The notes beneath the pieces were generated by a model that did not search any database, was not told the DNA's origin, and saw only the letters and a program-made list of their open reading frames with translations. Made by a program: the position numbers and the translations under genes. This document shows positions 45,710 through 55,654 of a DNA stretch of 64,000 nucleotides, in pieces. The stretch is from NCBI GenBank assembly GCA_963760375.1, contig CAVXCS010000007.1, positions 1,096,387-1,160,386 of the forward strand, given 5' to 3'. This stretch comes from Pelagihabitans sp963760375. Its GTDB lineage: Bacteria > Bacteroidota > Bacteroidia > Flavobacteriales > Flavobacteriaceae. Every line of letters starts with the position of its first letter. Position 1 is the first letter of the stretch.

Positions 45710-46654
45710 ATGAAAAGTTCAATATTTACCATTGTAATGGTGGGCATTTTTGCAAGCCAGGCCTATGCGCAACTGGATGACTACAAATACATTGTCGTAC
45801 CTAAGAAATTTGATATTTTTTCGGAGGTAAACCAGCACCAGACCAGCACCTTGGTCAAATACCTGTTTTCCAAAAAGGGTTTTACCACGGTCTATGACGA
45901 TACATATCCCGATGACCTGAACAGCAACCGTTGTCTGGGACTTTATGTATCCCTGGGCGATGAATCTTCCATGTTCATGACAAAAACATTTTTGATCCTC
46001 AAAGATTGTAAAGGGCGGGAAGTATTCATGACGCAGGAGGGCAGAAGCAAAAGTAAGATATACAAGGACGCATACAATGAAGCGATCACGGAAGCTTTCG
46101 AGTCGTTCGATACCTTGAACTATTCATACAGCGGTAAAGGCGAAAGACCGGAACCGGTGACGTTAAATTTTAAAAACGACGTAAAAAGCCTAGGAGAGGG
46201 CAAGGTCGACACGGTATCGCATACGGATAAAATGGATAAAGCGGTTCAGCTTAGAGAGGCCACCAAGGACAGGCATATCTATAAAAGTGTAGAACCGGTG
46301 GATTCCGATTATGTGAAGGGCAATGACACCATTTCAAATCCCGACGATGGGTCTGCCGATTCAGGGAAATCGGGAAAAGCCGCGGATGGAGAAAAGTCCA
46401 TTGGGCAAGGTTTTACCATGAAGGAATTAGGCGATGTCGGAATCCTCTATGCCCAGGAAATTGTGAATGGGTATCAATTGGTGGATAGTACCCCTGCGGT
46501 CAGATTAAAGATATTCAAAACCACATTGCCCGATGTCTATATGGCCTCAATGGGCCAAGGGAATGGCTTGGTTTACAGGAAGAACGATCAGTGGCTTCTG
46601 GAATACTATGAAGGCGACAAGCTCCTCTTGGAAGAATTGGACATTAAATTTTAA
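45710..46654 (+). CDS. Secreted protein of unknown function
   Basis: A 314-aa protein with a signal peptide ending SQAYAQ. The N-terminal domain (about 20-135) has the pattern YKYIVVPKKFDIF with KYLFSKKGF and CLGLYVSLGD. The middle (about 140-225) is a low-complexity Asp/Ser/Gly/Lys linker. The C-terminal domain (about 225-314) has GILYAQEIVNGYQLVDSTP and ends in ELDIKF. I recall such two-domain secreted proteins in flavobacteria but no function. Its 3' end overlaps rarA by 4 bases. Confidence 0.75.
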   Translation: MKSSIFTIVMVGIFASQAYAQLDDYKYIVVPKKFDIFSEVNQHQTSTLVKYLFSKKGFTTVYDDTYPDDLNSNRCLGLYVSLGDESSMFMTKTFLILKDCKGREVFMTQEGRSKSKIYKDAYNEAITEAFESFDTLNYSYSGKGERPEPVTLNFKNDVKSLGEGKVDTVSHTDKMDKAVQLREATKDRHIYKSVEPVDSDYVKGNDTISNPDDGSADSGKSGKAADGEKSIGQGFTMKELGDVGILYAQEIVNGYQLVDSTPAVRLKIFKTTLPDVYMASMGQGNGLVYRKNDQWLLEYYEGDKLLLEELDIKF

Positions 46655-47928
46655 TGGTCATATTTATCCTTCCAGCGGTTTTTAAGAAATTCTTTGATGG
46701 CCTGTTCCCTCTGATTTTGGCCAGGTTCATAAAATGATGTTCCCGACAGTTCGTCCGGTAAAAATTCCAACGCCACAAAATTGTGCGCATAATCATGGGC
46801 ATATTTATATTCCTCCCCATATCCCAGATCTTTCATAAGTTTGGTCGGTGCGTTCCGCAATTCGAGGGGCACGGACAAATCTCCCGTTTCCTGCACTTTC
46901 TGTTGCGCATTTTTGATGGCCATATAACTGGTGTTGCTCTTCGCAGCGGTGGCCAGGTAAATCGCACATTCGCTCAAGATGATCCGCGCTTCCGGATACC
47001 CGATCGTGGTCACCGCTTGAAAGCAGGCATTGGCGATCACCAGGGCGGTTGGGTTCGCCAGGCCGATGTCCTCCGAGGCCGAAATGATCATGCGACGCGC
47101 GATGAACTTCACGTCCTCCCCACCTTCGATCATCCGCGCCAGCCAATATACCGCGGCATTGGGATCGCTTCCCCGAATCGATTTGATAAAGGCGGAGATA
47201 ATATCGTAGTGCTGCTCTCCGGTCTTATCGTATAAAACCGTGTTCTTTTGGACCTTTCCCATGACCAAGGCATCGGTAACGGTGACATTGTTGGAGGGTT
47301 CCGAATTCACCACCAATTCAAAAATATTCAACAGTTTTCTTCCGTCTCCTCCCGATAGGCGCAAGAGGGCTTCCGTTTCCTTTAAAACGATTTTTTTTGA
47401 TTTTAGGAGGGTATCCTGTGATAGTGCCCTTTTCAGAAGCGCCTCCAAGTCTTCTTTTCCGAATGGATTCAAAATGTACACCTGACATCGCGACAATAGG
47501 GCCGGTATCACCTCAAAGCTCGGATTTTCGGTGGTCGCACCAATTAGGGTGACCCACCCCTTTTCCACAGCGGCGAGCAAAGAATCTTGCTGAGACTTGC
47601 TAAATCGATGTATTTCGTCAATGAACAGTATGGGGTTTTTTGAAGTGAACAGGCCACCGCTTTGTTTGGCCTTATCGATGACTTCACGAATGTCCTTTAC
47701 CCCGCTGTTGATCGCGCTCAAGCTATAAAAGGGCCTCCCACTTTCATTGGCGATGATATTGGCCAAAGTGGTTTTACCGGTACCCGGAGGCCCCCATAGA
47801 ATGAGGGAGGGGATGATGCCTTTTTGTATTTGGTGCGTCAGCGAGCCGTTTTTGCCCACCAAGTGCTGCTGGCTTACAAAGTCTTCCAAACTTTTGGGGC
47901 GTATCCTTTCTGCTAGCGGTTCGTTCAT
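46651..47928 (-). CDS. rarA: Replication-associated recombination protein A (RarA/MgsA)
   Basis: A 425-aa AAA+ ATPase related to clamp-loader and RuvB proteins, acting at stalled forks. The start is PLAERIRPKSLEDFVSQQHL, Walker A is WGPPGTGKTTLAN, Walker B is ILFIDEIHRF, and the C-terminal domain has PNAAVYWLARMIEGGEDV. Length is normal. Confidence 0.95.
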   Translation of the reverse strand: MNEPLAERIRPKSLEDFVSQQHLVGKNGSLTHQIQKGIIPSLILWGPPGTGKTTLANIIANESGRPFYSLSAINSGVKDIREVIDKAKQSGGLFTSKNPILFIDEIHRFSKSQQDSLLAAVEKGWVTLIGATTENPSFEVIPALLSRCQVYILNPFGKEDLEALLKRALSQDTLLKSKKIVLKETEALLRLSGGDGRKLLNIFELVVNSEPSNNVTVTDALVMGKVQKNTVLYDKTGEQHYDIISAFIKSIRGSDPNAAVYWLARMIEGGEDVKFIARRMIISASEDIGLANPTALVIANACFQAVTTIGYPEARIILSECAIYLATAAKSNTSYMAIKNAQQKVQETGDLSVPLELRNAPTKLMKDLGYGEEYKYAHDYAHNFVALEFLPDELSGTSFYEPGQNQREQAIKEFLKNRWKDKYDH

Positions 47929-48019
47929 TCGGTAAAATTAAGATAAATCCTAGGATGACAATATTTCATGTTTCCCATTTGTGGTCGGTTTATTGCAGAT
48001 TTACACTTAATTTTAAACT

Positions 48020-48766
48020 ATGACCGATCATCATTATTTTAAATTCACGAATGCGGTAGTCATTGCGCCTTTAATTTCGGTTTTGGCCATATGGACCATC
48101 TTTTGGCTGGAACTGCGGTTGCAGACCAATTTTAATGATTATGGCATCTACCCTGGCACCTTCGAAGGCTTAAGAGGTATACTTTTCAGTCCATTCATAC
48201 ACGGTTCTGTGGAGCATCTGTACAACAATACCATTCCCTTGGCCATTCTCATGGCCGGTCTGTTCTATTTTTATAGGGACAATGCCTTTAAGGTCCTGGT
48301 TTTGGGTATTTTGGCCTCAGGACTCATCACTTGGGCCATCGGAAGGCCCTCCTACCATATTGGGGCGAGCGGGGTTATTTATCTTTTGGTCAGTTTTATA
48401 TTTTTCAAGGGATTGATCACCAAGTACTATAGGCTCATTGCGCTATCCTTGATCGTGGTTTTTATTTACGGGAGCATGCTTTGGTATATTTTCCCTATTG
48501 AAGACGGAATTTCTTGGGAAGGCCATCTCGGGGGTTTCCTAAGCGGACTTGCCTTGGCGTTCTTCGTGAAGTCAAATGTTCCTTCCCCTAAAAAGTATGC
48601 CTGGGAACATGACGATTTTAATGAGGCCGATGACCCCTTTCTACAGCATTTTGATGCGGACGGAAATTTCATTGAAAAAAAAGCCGACGACCATCCCTTG
48701 GAGGATCAACCGGTCAAGGTGGTCTATACCTTTAAAAAAGATCCGAAATCCGGTCAGGAAGACTGA
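48020..48766 (+). CDS. Rhomboid-family intramembrane serine protease
   Basis: A 248-aa membrane protein of about six helices. The rhomboid hallmarks are HLYNNTIPLA (helix 2 His/Asn), GASGVIYLL (catalytic Ser) and EGHLGGFLSGLAL (catalytic His). The last 60 residues are a soluble acidic tail. The substrate is unknown. It is divergent from rarA. Confidence 0.93.
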   Translation: MTDHHYFKFTNAVVIAPLISVLAIWTIFWLELRLQTNFNDYGIYPGTFEGLRGILFSPFIHGSVEHLYNNTIPLAILMAGLFYFYRDNAFKVLVLGILASGLITWAIGRPSYHIGASGVIYLLVSFIFFKGLITKYYRLIALSLIVVFIYGSMLWYIFPIEDGISWEGHLGGFLSGLALAFFVKSNVPSPKKYAWEHDDFNEADDPFLQHFDADGNFIEKKADDHPLEDQPVKVVYTFKKDPKSGQED

Positions 48767-48775
48767 GAGGAATTG

Positions 48776-49519
48776 CTATTTCACATAAAGGCGTTGGCGC
48801 ACCACTTCATACAAAAATACGGCACAGGCCACCGAGACGTTCAACGAACTGATCTCGCCCAATATGGGCAATTTCGCCGTCTGGTCGGCCACTTTTAAAA
48901 TTGAGGGGGAAATGCCCCTGTCTTCCGATCCCATGATGATGGCGCAGGCCTCTGAAAAGGAGATGTCGTAGATGCTGTTGTCTGTCTTTTCGGTAGCCGC
49001 CACTACTTGTACGCCGCTGGCCTGTAAATAGAAAACCGCATCCTTGATATGATCGACCTTCACGATGGGGACTTTGAAAGCGGCGCCCGCAGAGGTCTTT
49101 ATGGTATCGGCGGTAACCGGAGCGGCGCCCTTTTTTTGGATGATGATCCCATCGACCCCCGTGCATTCGGCGGTACGGATGATGGCGCCAAAATTGCGCA
49201 CATCGGAAAGCTGGTCGAGCAGCAGGAATAAAGGGGCTTTTTTTTCTTTCATTACCTTTTCCACCAGGGCTTCCAGTTCGAAAAAAGTGATGGGGGAAAT
49301 ATTGGCCACCACCCCTTGATGGTTGCTTTGGGTGAGCCGGTTCAACTTCTCAATGGGCACGTAGGAAGCGTTGATGCCCTTTTTGCGGATCAAGGTTTCC
49401 AATTCCCTAAAAAGATCGCCACGCAGCCCTTTTTGGATAAACACTTTATCGATCGGTTCCTCGGCATGGATCGCTTCCATAAGGGCTCTGATCCCGAATA
49501 TTTGGGTGGTTTCTTTCAT
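48776..49519 (-). CDS. rlmB: 23S rRNA (guanosine-2'-O-)-methyltransferase RlmB
   Basis: A 247-aa SpoU/TrmH-family methyltransferase that methylates the 2'-OH of G2251 in E. coli numbering. It has the N-terminal substrate-binding domain (IFGIRALMEAIHA) and the trefoil-knot SAM motifs LDQLSDVRNFGAIIRTAEC, IIMGSEDRGISPSIL and LPILGEISSLNVSVAC. It lies 10 bases after the convergent rhomboid stop. Confidence 0.93.
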   Translation of the reverse strand: MKETTQIFGIRALMEAIHAEEPIDKVFIQKGLRGDLFRELETLIRKKGINASYVPIEKLNRLTQSNHQGVVANISPITFFELEALVEKVMKEKKAPLFLLLDQLSDVRNFGAIIRTAECTGVDGIIIQKKGAAPVTADTIKTSAGAAFKVPIVKVDHIKDAVFYLQASGVQVVAATEKTDNSIYDISFSEACAIIMGSEDRGISPSILKVADQTAKLPILGEISSLNVSVACAVFLYEVVRQRLYVK

Positions 49520-49534
49520 AGGGTAAAGGTAAAT

Positions 49535-49570
49535 AAAAAACCACCCCGCTTAAACGGGATGGTTTTCACA
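49535..49570 (-). terminator. Intrinsic terminator of the 250-aa secreted protein gene
   Basis: On the minus strand AAAACCATCCCG and CGGGGTGGTTTTTT pair (one G-T) around TTTAAG, with a T-run ending the hairpin. It is 17 bases after the stop of the gene at 49,588 and before rlmB. Confidence 0.82.
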
Positions 49571-49587
49571 ATATCGGTATGTTTTAT

Positions 49588-50340
49588 TTAGAGTGTGTTC
49601 AAAAATTCAATGGCTTTGATCAGGTCGGCCTCCTCCTTGACATTGAGCTCGTTTTCTTTTAAAAATACTTTCAGTTTTTCCTTTGCCGTGACATCGGTGA
49701 TGAGCTTGATCAGTTTGCTGTTTTTGACCGTGATTTCATCCATTCGGTTCACGCCTTCTTTCTGAAAATAATATTCGGTGAACTGGGAGAACCTGCTGGG
49801 CACCGCTTTGGTAAATGAGCTGGTTGCGGGCTTCCCTTCCGTAAACTTCACATGGGTTCTTTTATACAGATCATAGGTATCGCCTTCGAGCAAAGTAATC
49901 AGGTAACCGTTCATGGTCCTTCCTTTGGCGTCCACGAAGGTCTTGAAACCCATTTTTTTGCCATCGATCAAAATACTGATGTTCTTGTCACGGGCCAAAC
50001 TCTTAACGCCTTCTTCCTCCAAATTCGACTTTTTGATCTCTATCTCTTCATTCAGCGCATTGTGCCTGTAGTACATACTGCCCAGATTTTCGTCTTTGTA
50101 GAACATGGTCGTGGGCAAGAATGTATTGGACACATAGGGCGATCCTTGAAAATCATCAAAATAATTTTTTAGTTTCTCGGCCCTTTCATAGGTAGGACCC
50201 AATAAAGAGTTGATCTGTGCGGAAACCCCTCCAATAGAATTACCCCCGGTGGTGAGGTTTGAGGCGACCTGTCCGGAATATTGCGCCAGACCAATCTGGG
50301 CGGCCAGCAAGGGAAGGATTAGGTAAAATAACTTTTTCAT
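49588..50340 (-). CDS. Secreted protein of unknown function, 250 aa
   Basis: A 250-aa protein with a signal peptide (MKKLFYLILPLLAAQIGLAQ). An N-terminal Ser/Gly-rich part is followed by a domain with GSPYVSNTFLPTTMFYKDEN and MGFKTFVDAKGRTMNGYLITL. The end is helical (ELNVKEEADLIKAIEFLNTL). I recognise no family. It lies 64 bases downstream of the VCBS/ASPIC gene on the same strand, but a promoter of its own is possible. Confidence 0.75.
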   Translation of the reverse strand: MKKLFYLILPLLAAQIGLAQYSGQVASNLTTGGNSIGGVSAQINSLLGPTYERAEKLKNYFDDFQGSPYVSNTFLPTTMFYKDENLGSMYYRHNALNEEIEIKKSNLEEEGVKSLARDKNISILIDGKKMGFKTFVDAKGRTMNGYLITLLEGDTYDLYKRTHVKFTEGKPATSSFTKAVPSRFSQFTEYYFQKEGVNRMDEITVKNSKLIKLITDVTAKEKLKVFLKENELNVKEEADLIKAIEFLNTL

Positions 50341-50404
50341 CACATTTTGTTTTGTAAGCGGTGTAAAAATAAGGAATAAGTTGTTGCCGAACCTTAACGG
50401 GAAG

Positions 50405-53400
50405 TTAATTTGGGATGAATTTATAGGCATTTAATCGATTATTGTTCGTAGCGTCCAGCAAAAAGGCTTCCCCGTTCAAAGTGATCCATGTCATATTTTT
50501 TGAGTTTCCGTTGAGGTAGAGACCGGTTTTTTCATAAGGCATGGCCTCATACCCATTTTTGCCGTTAGAACGCAGGACAAGGCCTGAAATGGCGTCCAGG
50601 CGGGGGGTTTCCACCTCCATTTCATAGAGATTTCCGGCCAATATGCAATCTTCAAAGCCGTCCTTGTCAAAATCGGCGAAGGCAACGCTCAACAGGGGAA
50701 ACTGCTGGGCATAAATGGGCAAGGCCATCTTTTCAAATTGACCGTTACCCTTGTTGAGCAGCAAAATCGATTTAAATTCTGTTACCTCCCCCTCATAGGA
50801 TTGGCTGAGCTTTTCCCCATAAATATCGGTCATGGTGGCGTTTGCAAATTCGGAATACGTGCCGAACTTCTCTTTGATGAACGGCATTTGTTGGGAAGTA
50901 CATTCCCTGCCCCTCACCGGCACATATTCCCCATGGTATTCCTTGCTCAAAACCACATCGTTTACCCCATTATCATCAAAATCATTGGCAAAGATCTTAA
51001 AGGGTTTATCGATGCTTGCCTTAAACTTGAGGTTGAGGCCCACATTGCCCACCAGATAATCCTTAAGGCCGTCATTGTTGATGTCAGTTTCATGGATCGA
51101 AAACCACCAACCCTTGTCGTTCCAGGTACTATCTGGGGGAAGCAGGGAAAATGTGCCTTTGTTATTTTTGAAAAAACCGATACCCGTCCATTCTCCCACG
51201 GCAATAAAGTCGTCCCAGCCGTCTTTGTCGAAATCGGTGGTGATGATGCTGTTGACGATGCCGAAATTGGCCAGTGCCGGCGCTTTTTCCAGGGTCACTT
51301 CCTTAAGTTCCCCGCCCAAGTTCTCATATAACGTTGAAGGACTGAATTTGGGATAGCTTTGGGGGATGACACGATTGCCCACCAAAATATCGCTGTCACC
51401 ATCATGGTCGAAGTCGATGATGGAGACCGATTTTCCATTTTTCGGGAAGGCGCTCAACACCTTGCTCTCATATCGGCTCAAATTGCCTTTTCCATCGTTT
51501 AGGTAAATGCGATCTGCATAATAGGAAGAATTGGTGCCGAATTCGTTGCCACCGCTCACCACGTAAAGGTCAAGATCGTTATCGTTGTCGAAATCGAAAA
51601 AAACCGATTCCATATCTTCATATTGCCTATCGGCTTCCAAAAGGGCCGATTTGAGCTTGATGTAGCCCTTGTCGCCCTGCAGGAATAACTGACCGGCCTG
51701 TCCGGAGGCACCGCCGATGTACAGGTCCTCCTTGCCATCACCGTTGAGGTCGCCCTTGGACATGAAGGGCCCTAAAGTCGATTGTTTGTAGGGCAGCAGC
51801 ACTTCGGTCTCAAAATCGTCGAAATAGTTTTCGGTATGTACAAAGTCGAGGCCTAATTTTCGGGCATCGAGGGTTTCGAAAAGGGTTTTTTCGGGTCCTC
51901 CCTTTTTTGTATCTGTTGCCTTGGCGTTCCGATGTTCGAAAGCTAGGGTGCTATTGGCTTTGACGCCATACTTGTTTTCGACTTTCCCATCTGGCCAGAT
52001 TACGGTGACCGTATCCAACACCTCCGTCCTTCCCAGGCCAAAGTGAATGGTCGGGTCTTGGGCCGACATATAGCCCCTGACTCTTTTGCCCTCCTTGGTC
52101 TGCGATTTGCCCCCGTAGGAAATCCTGATTTTCGCAAAGGGATCGGAATTTTCCCCTTTAGTGGACACCTTTAAATAGTTGCCCAATGCGTTGTCGACCG
52201 TGGTATTCCGGTACAAAAAGGCATTTTCGTCCATATTGTTGACCACTAGATCCAGGTCCCCGTCATTGTCGAGATCGCCTTGAGCGGCCCCGTTGCTGAA
52301 GGAAAAATCGGCCAAGCCCCATTCACTGGCCTTTTCATTGAATTCAAGGCCCAAGCTGTTCTGAAAGAGGATGTTCGGCAGTTTCTCCGAAGGCATATCG
52401 TTGTACAGTTGTTTTTTGATTTCCAAGGGCAGGTTGTTGCCATACCTTTTTCTTGGTTTCGAAGACCTTGATCTGCAGGTCGTTGTCAAGGGCATACCGT
52501 CGGTAACCGTTGGTGATGAAGATGTCGGCATCCTCGTCGTTGTCGTAATCGGACATCAGCACCGACCAGCTCCAATCGGTATTGGCGGTTTCGGTGAGCT
52601 GGGCAATATCGTTGTATTTGTCATTGCCCAGATTCAACTGCAGCGTATTGTACATGTACTGGTACTGAAAATTCGCTTTGTTCACCAAATAGTCGAAGCG
52701 TGAATTGCTCATGGAAGCCATCAGGGTTTTTGATCGTACATGATCACTTGACGACATGTCCAAAACAAAGATGTCTTGAAGGCCATCGTTATCGATATCC
52801 GCAATATCAAGGCCCATGCCATAGAAGGAGGTGTGGTTGGTAAAATCTTTGACGCTGTCGGTGAAGGTGCCGTTGCCATTGTTGGTGAACAGGGCATCGG
52901 GAATGTAATAATCACTGGCGATATAGATATCGAGCCAGCCATCATTGTTGATGTCGCTGATACAGAGCCCCAAGCCAAATATGGGGCGTTCAAGGCCCGC
53001 AGATTTGGTGACATCCACGAAACTGCCCTTGTCGTTGCGGTATAGATGGGAACTGTTGAAATAACGTTTTTCGGGATCGTTGCCCACTGTTCGGTACAGG
53101 CTGATGGGATCGAGACCATAGAGTTCGTTTTCGTTCATCACCAAACAATCGAGGTCCCCGTCCCGGTCATAATCAAAAAAGGCGGATTGGGTGCTTATTC
53201 CCATATCGGCCAGGCCGTAGGCTTCGGCCTGTTCCTCGAAGGTTAGGTCACCTTTGTTGATGAACAACAGGTTCTTGCGGTCGTATCGGGTATTCGGGCC
53301 TCCTTGGGAAACATAGATATCTTTAAAACCATCGTTGTTGATATCGACAAAGGTGATGCCGTTCGACCATTTTTTACCGGTGTTGATGCCGGCGTTTGCC

Positions 53401-53753
53401 GAAATATCCTTGAAGGTTAAGTTCCCTTCGTTCAGAAACAATTTATTGTCGACCTGGTTGCCGCAAAAGAAGACCTCAAGAAGGCCATCGTTGTTCAGGT
53501 CTTCAACGCCTACGCCTGCCCCATTGTAGAAATAGTCGAAATTGAAGAGGTTCTCCAAGGTCTCGACGTTTTCGGTAATATCATTGGAAAAATACAGATG
53601 GCTTGAATCACTCCTTACTTTTTCGAACACTGGAACTGTTACCGTTTTTCCATTTTTGAGTGTGGCAAGGCCATCTGGAGTATCTATTGTTTTTTCTTTA
53701 CACGATGCCAGACAGAAAAGGATAAAAAGTGGTATTAACAAAAATATTCTCAT
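50405..53753 (-). pseudogene. VCBS/FG-GAP repeat lipoprotein with ASPIC/UnbV domain, one frameshift
   Basis: About 1,115 codons in two overlapping frames. A lipoprotein signal (LFCLASC) and FG-GAP/VCBS repeats (many DxDxDG-type calcium loops such as DINNDGF, DYDRDGDLD, DIDNDGLQD) fill the first part. The ASPIC/UnbV domain lies after the break (SYGGKSQTKEGKRVRGYMS and HFGLGRTEVLDTVTVIWPDG), followed by more repeats. The break is at an A-run near 52,450; removing one A restores ETKKRYGNNLPLEIKK. It follows the ASST-like gene by 33 bases. Such proteins accompany SusC/SusD systems. The frameshift may be a sequencing error. Confidence 0.85.
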
Positions 53754-53786
53754 TGACTGGATTTTACCATTTAAACTTTAGTAAAA

Positions 53787-55151
53787 CTAAGGCAGGTCCA
53801 AAGCTTGGATTTCCGGAGCACTTTTAGAATAAGAGTATCCCCTCCAATAGAACCCCGGGGCCTTGAATTTCCATACTACTTCCTTTTCCCGGGTCACTTC
53901 CCAGAATCCAAAATCACCCTCGGTGATCAGGATGTTGCCATTTGGAAGCAGCACGGCGCCGGAAACTTTCTCTGAATACAGGTCGGGATCCGTAAAACTC
54001 CAGGTTATGTTCAGCTCATTGTTCGTATTCGCCTGCAGGTCATAGGCAGAAGGCAGTTCCAATTCAAAAACGGCAGATTGGCCAATGTCATTTCCATTTG
54101 AAAAGATGAGCATTTTGCCTTGGTCTGCCCCATAAAGTAAATTTGGAAAATGTTGATTATGGAACATTCGGTCACCCATTGAGTTTTCATAGGCTTCGGG
54201 ATTGCCAAAACGATAAATAAGATCGCCTCCTTTCCCGTAATTTCCACCAGTGGATGAAGCAGCTTCTTCCTTGGTAGTACTATGATCGATGGCCCAGACC
54301 TCTGAATAAAAGTTTACGCTCAATAATATCACATCGTTCACCTCATCATAAGCTATGGCATTGGCGTGCATGATATCTCCCTTGATTTCGACAGAGTTTC
54401 CCGATTTTGGAACATAGTTAATATCAATGCGTTCCGGATGATCGGCTATGACGCCGAAATTGTCCTTTGCTACATCATGATCTTGGATCAAATGGTCCAA
54501 AGAATGCCATTCCCATACTATTTCGTTAGTGGAAGGGTCAATTTCAATGATGGATTCTGGAAATACACCCTCCTCCAACATAAAACCTGCCTGTGCCGCC
54601 AATTCTGCCGAGATCGTTTCCCAGACCATGGCAATAATGTTCCCATTGGGCAATAATTCGGCATCGTGGTGGGTTTCCCCCTCCGAGGTGGAATATATAA
54701 AATCCCAATCCACAGTTCCGTCAGGCGCTACGAATTGCAATCGACCGCCCTTGCCGCCTAACTGGATCTGGGGGTCATCCGATTCCAAGGAAGCCAATAG
54801 CTTTCCGTTTGGCAAAAGGAAAACATCATTGCCTATATTGTTGGTCAGGGTCCATTCATACAGTAAACGTGCTTCCTTGTCCATCAGGAAGACCCGGTTG
54901 GCACCGGCATTATTGACCAGAATATAATTCTCGTCGGTCTTGTCGGCATTGAATACTTCTACAACGCCCTCGGGGATAAAGTCCGGTGTTTCGTCAATGG
55001 GAATCTCCGGTTCTATCGGAATGGAATCATTGCTTATCAGTGTAGTGTCAACTCCGGCAAGGTTATCCGTAGAACAGGATTGTAACCCGGGCATCATAAC
55101 CATCAGCACCATAACCGCCATGGGACGAAAGAGAAAGCCAATTTTCATCAT
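53787..55151 (-). CDS. Arylsulfotransferase (ASST)-family lipoprotein
   Basis: A 454-aa protein with a lipoprotein signal (LQSC). It has repeated beta-propeller blades of the ASST/PQQ-like type. Examples are VFLLPNGKLLASLES, HHDAELLPNGNIIAM (with the conserved His pair), MHANAIAYDEVNDVILLS and FHNQHFPNLLY. Known ASST enzymes move sulfate between aryl donors and acceptors through a catalytic His; here the function is inferred only from fold. TATTTTTG at 55,164-55,171 (minus strand) fits the -7 box. The start is ATG 55151, or 55148 one codon later. Confidence 0.85.
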   Translation of the reverse strand: MMKIGFLFRPMAVMVLMVMMPGLQSCSTDNLAGVDTTLISNDSIPIEPEIPIDETPDFIPEGVVEVFNADKTDENYILVNNAGANRVFLMDKEARLLYEWTLTNNIGNDVFLLPNGKLLASLESDDPQIQLGGKGGRLQFVAPDGTVDWDFIYSTSEGETHHDAELLPNGNIIAMVWETISAELAAQAGFMLEEGVFPESIIEIDPSTNEIVWEWHSLDHLIQDHDVAKDNFGVIADHPERIDINYVPKSGNSVEIKGDIMHANAIAYDEVNDVILLSVNFYSEVWAIDHSTTKEEAASSTGGNYGKGGDLIYRFGNPEAYENSMGDRMFHNQHFPNLLYGADQGKMLIFSNGNDIGQSAVFELELPSAYDLQANTNNELNITWSFTDPDLYSEKVSGAVLLPNGNILITEGDFGFWEVTREKEVVWKFKAPGFYWRGYSYSKSAPEIQALDLP

Positions 55152-55602
55152 TGCAAATTTTTTCAAAAATACGATTATTTCAAGGATTATTGTCGGGTCC
55201 TATTGATATTTGTGATACTGCAAAGGCAATATATAAGCTATGTGATAGGGCTTTTGAAAGATGTGATCCTTAATATTCCAAAAGATGGAAATCTTCATGT
55301 AAGATTGCCTTTCCAATGATGTAACGGGCTTTCTTCGTGGCGCATTTACTTAGTGAGGCAGATTTAGTCTAGGCCATTTTTTTAACCAATGACCGGTGTT
55401 TTGAAAAGCTAGGTCAAGTTACATTAAAGAATCTCGGTCTTTTGGGTGTCTTGTTTGGTTTTTGGCTTTAAACAAGGGAAGGAACAAACGATTAAAGCCA
55501 TAGTTGATATTTTTGAAAAGTGCTACTCTTTGCGGGTATACCGAAGTATTCTTCAATAAGTCGTATTTGTATAGCGGTATTTGAGCTTGGGATATAGGAA
55601 TA
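55152..55602. other. Intergenic region between the ASST gene and its upstream lipoprotein gene
   Basis: About 450 bases without a supported gene. A 66-codon minus-strand frame (55,419-55,619) partly covers the terminator and has no family likeness, so I do not call it. A -7 box for the ASST gene lies at 55,164-55,171. The rest is AT-rich with no clear structure. Confidence 0.5.
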
Positions 55603-55638
55603 GAAAAAGGCCCAAACAACCAAGTTTGGGCCTTTAAA
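55603..55638. terminator. Intrinsic terminator of the SusD-lipoprotein operon
   Basis: AGGCCCAAAC and GTTTGGGCCT form a perfect 10-bp stem around AACCAA-like loop bases. An A-run precedes it on the plus strand, giving a T-run on the minus strand directly after the stem. It is 17 bases after the lipoprotein stop. Confidence 0.88.
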
Positions 55639-55654
55639 TAAGATATAGCTGTAC

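Noticed and set aside
55419..55619. 66-codon minus-strand frame upstream of the ASST gene
   Set aside because: It overlaps an intrinsic terminator and shows no conserved features.
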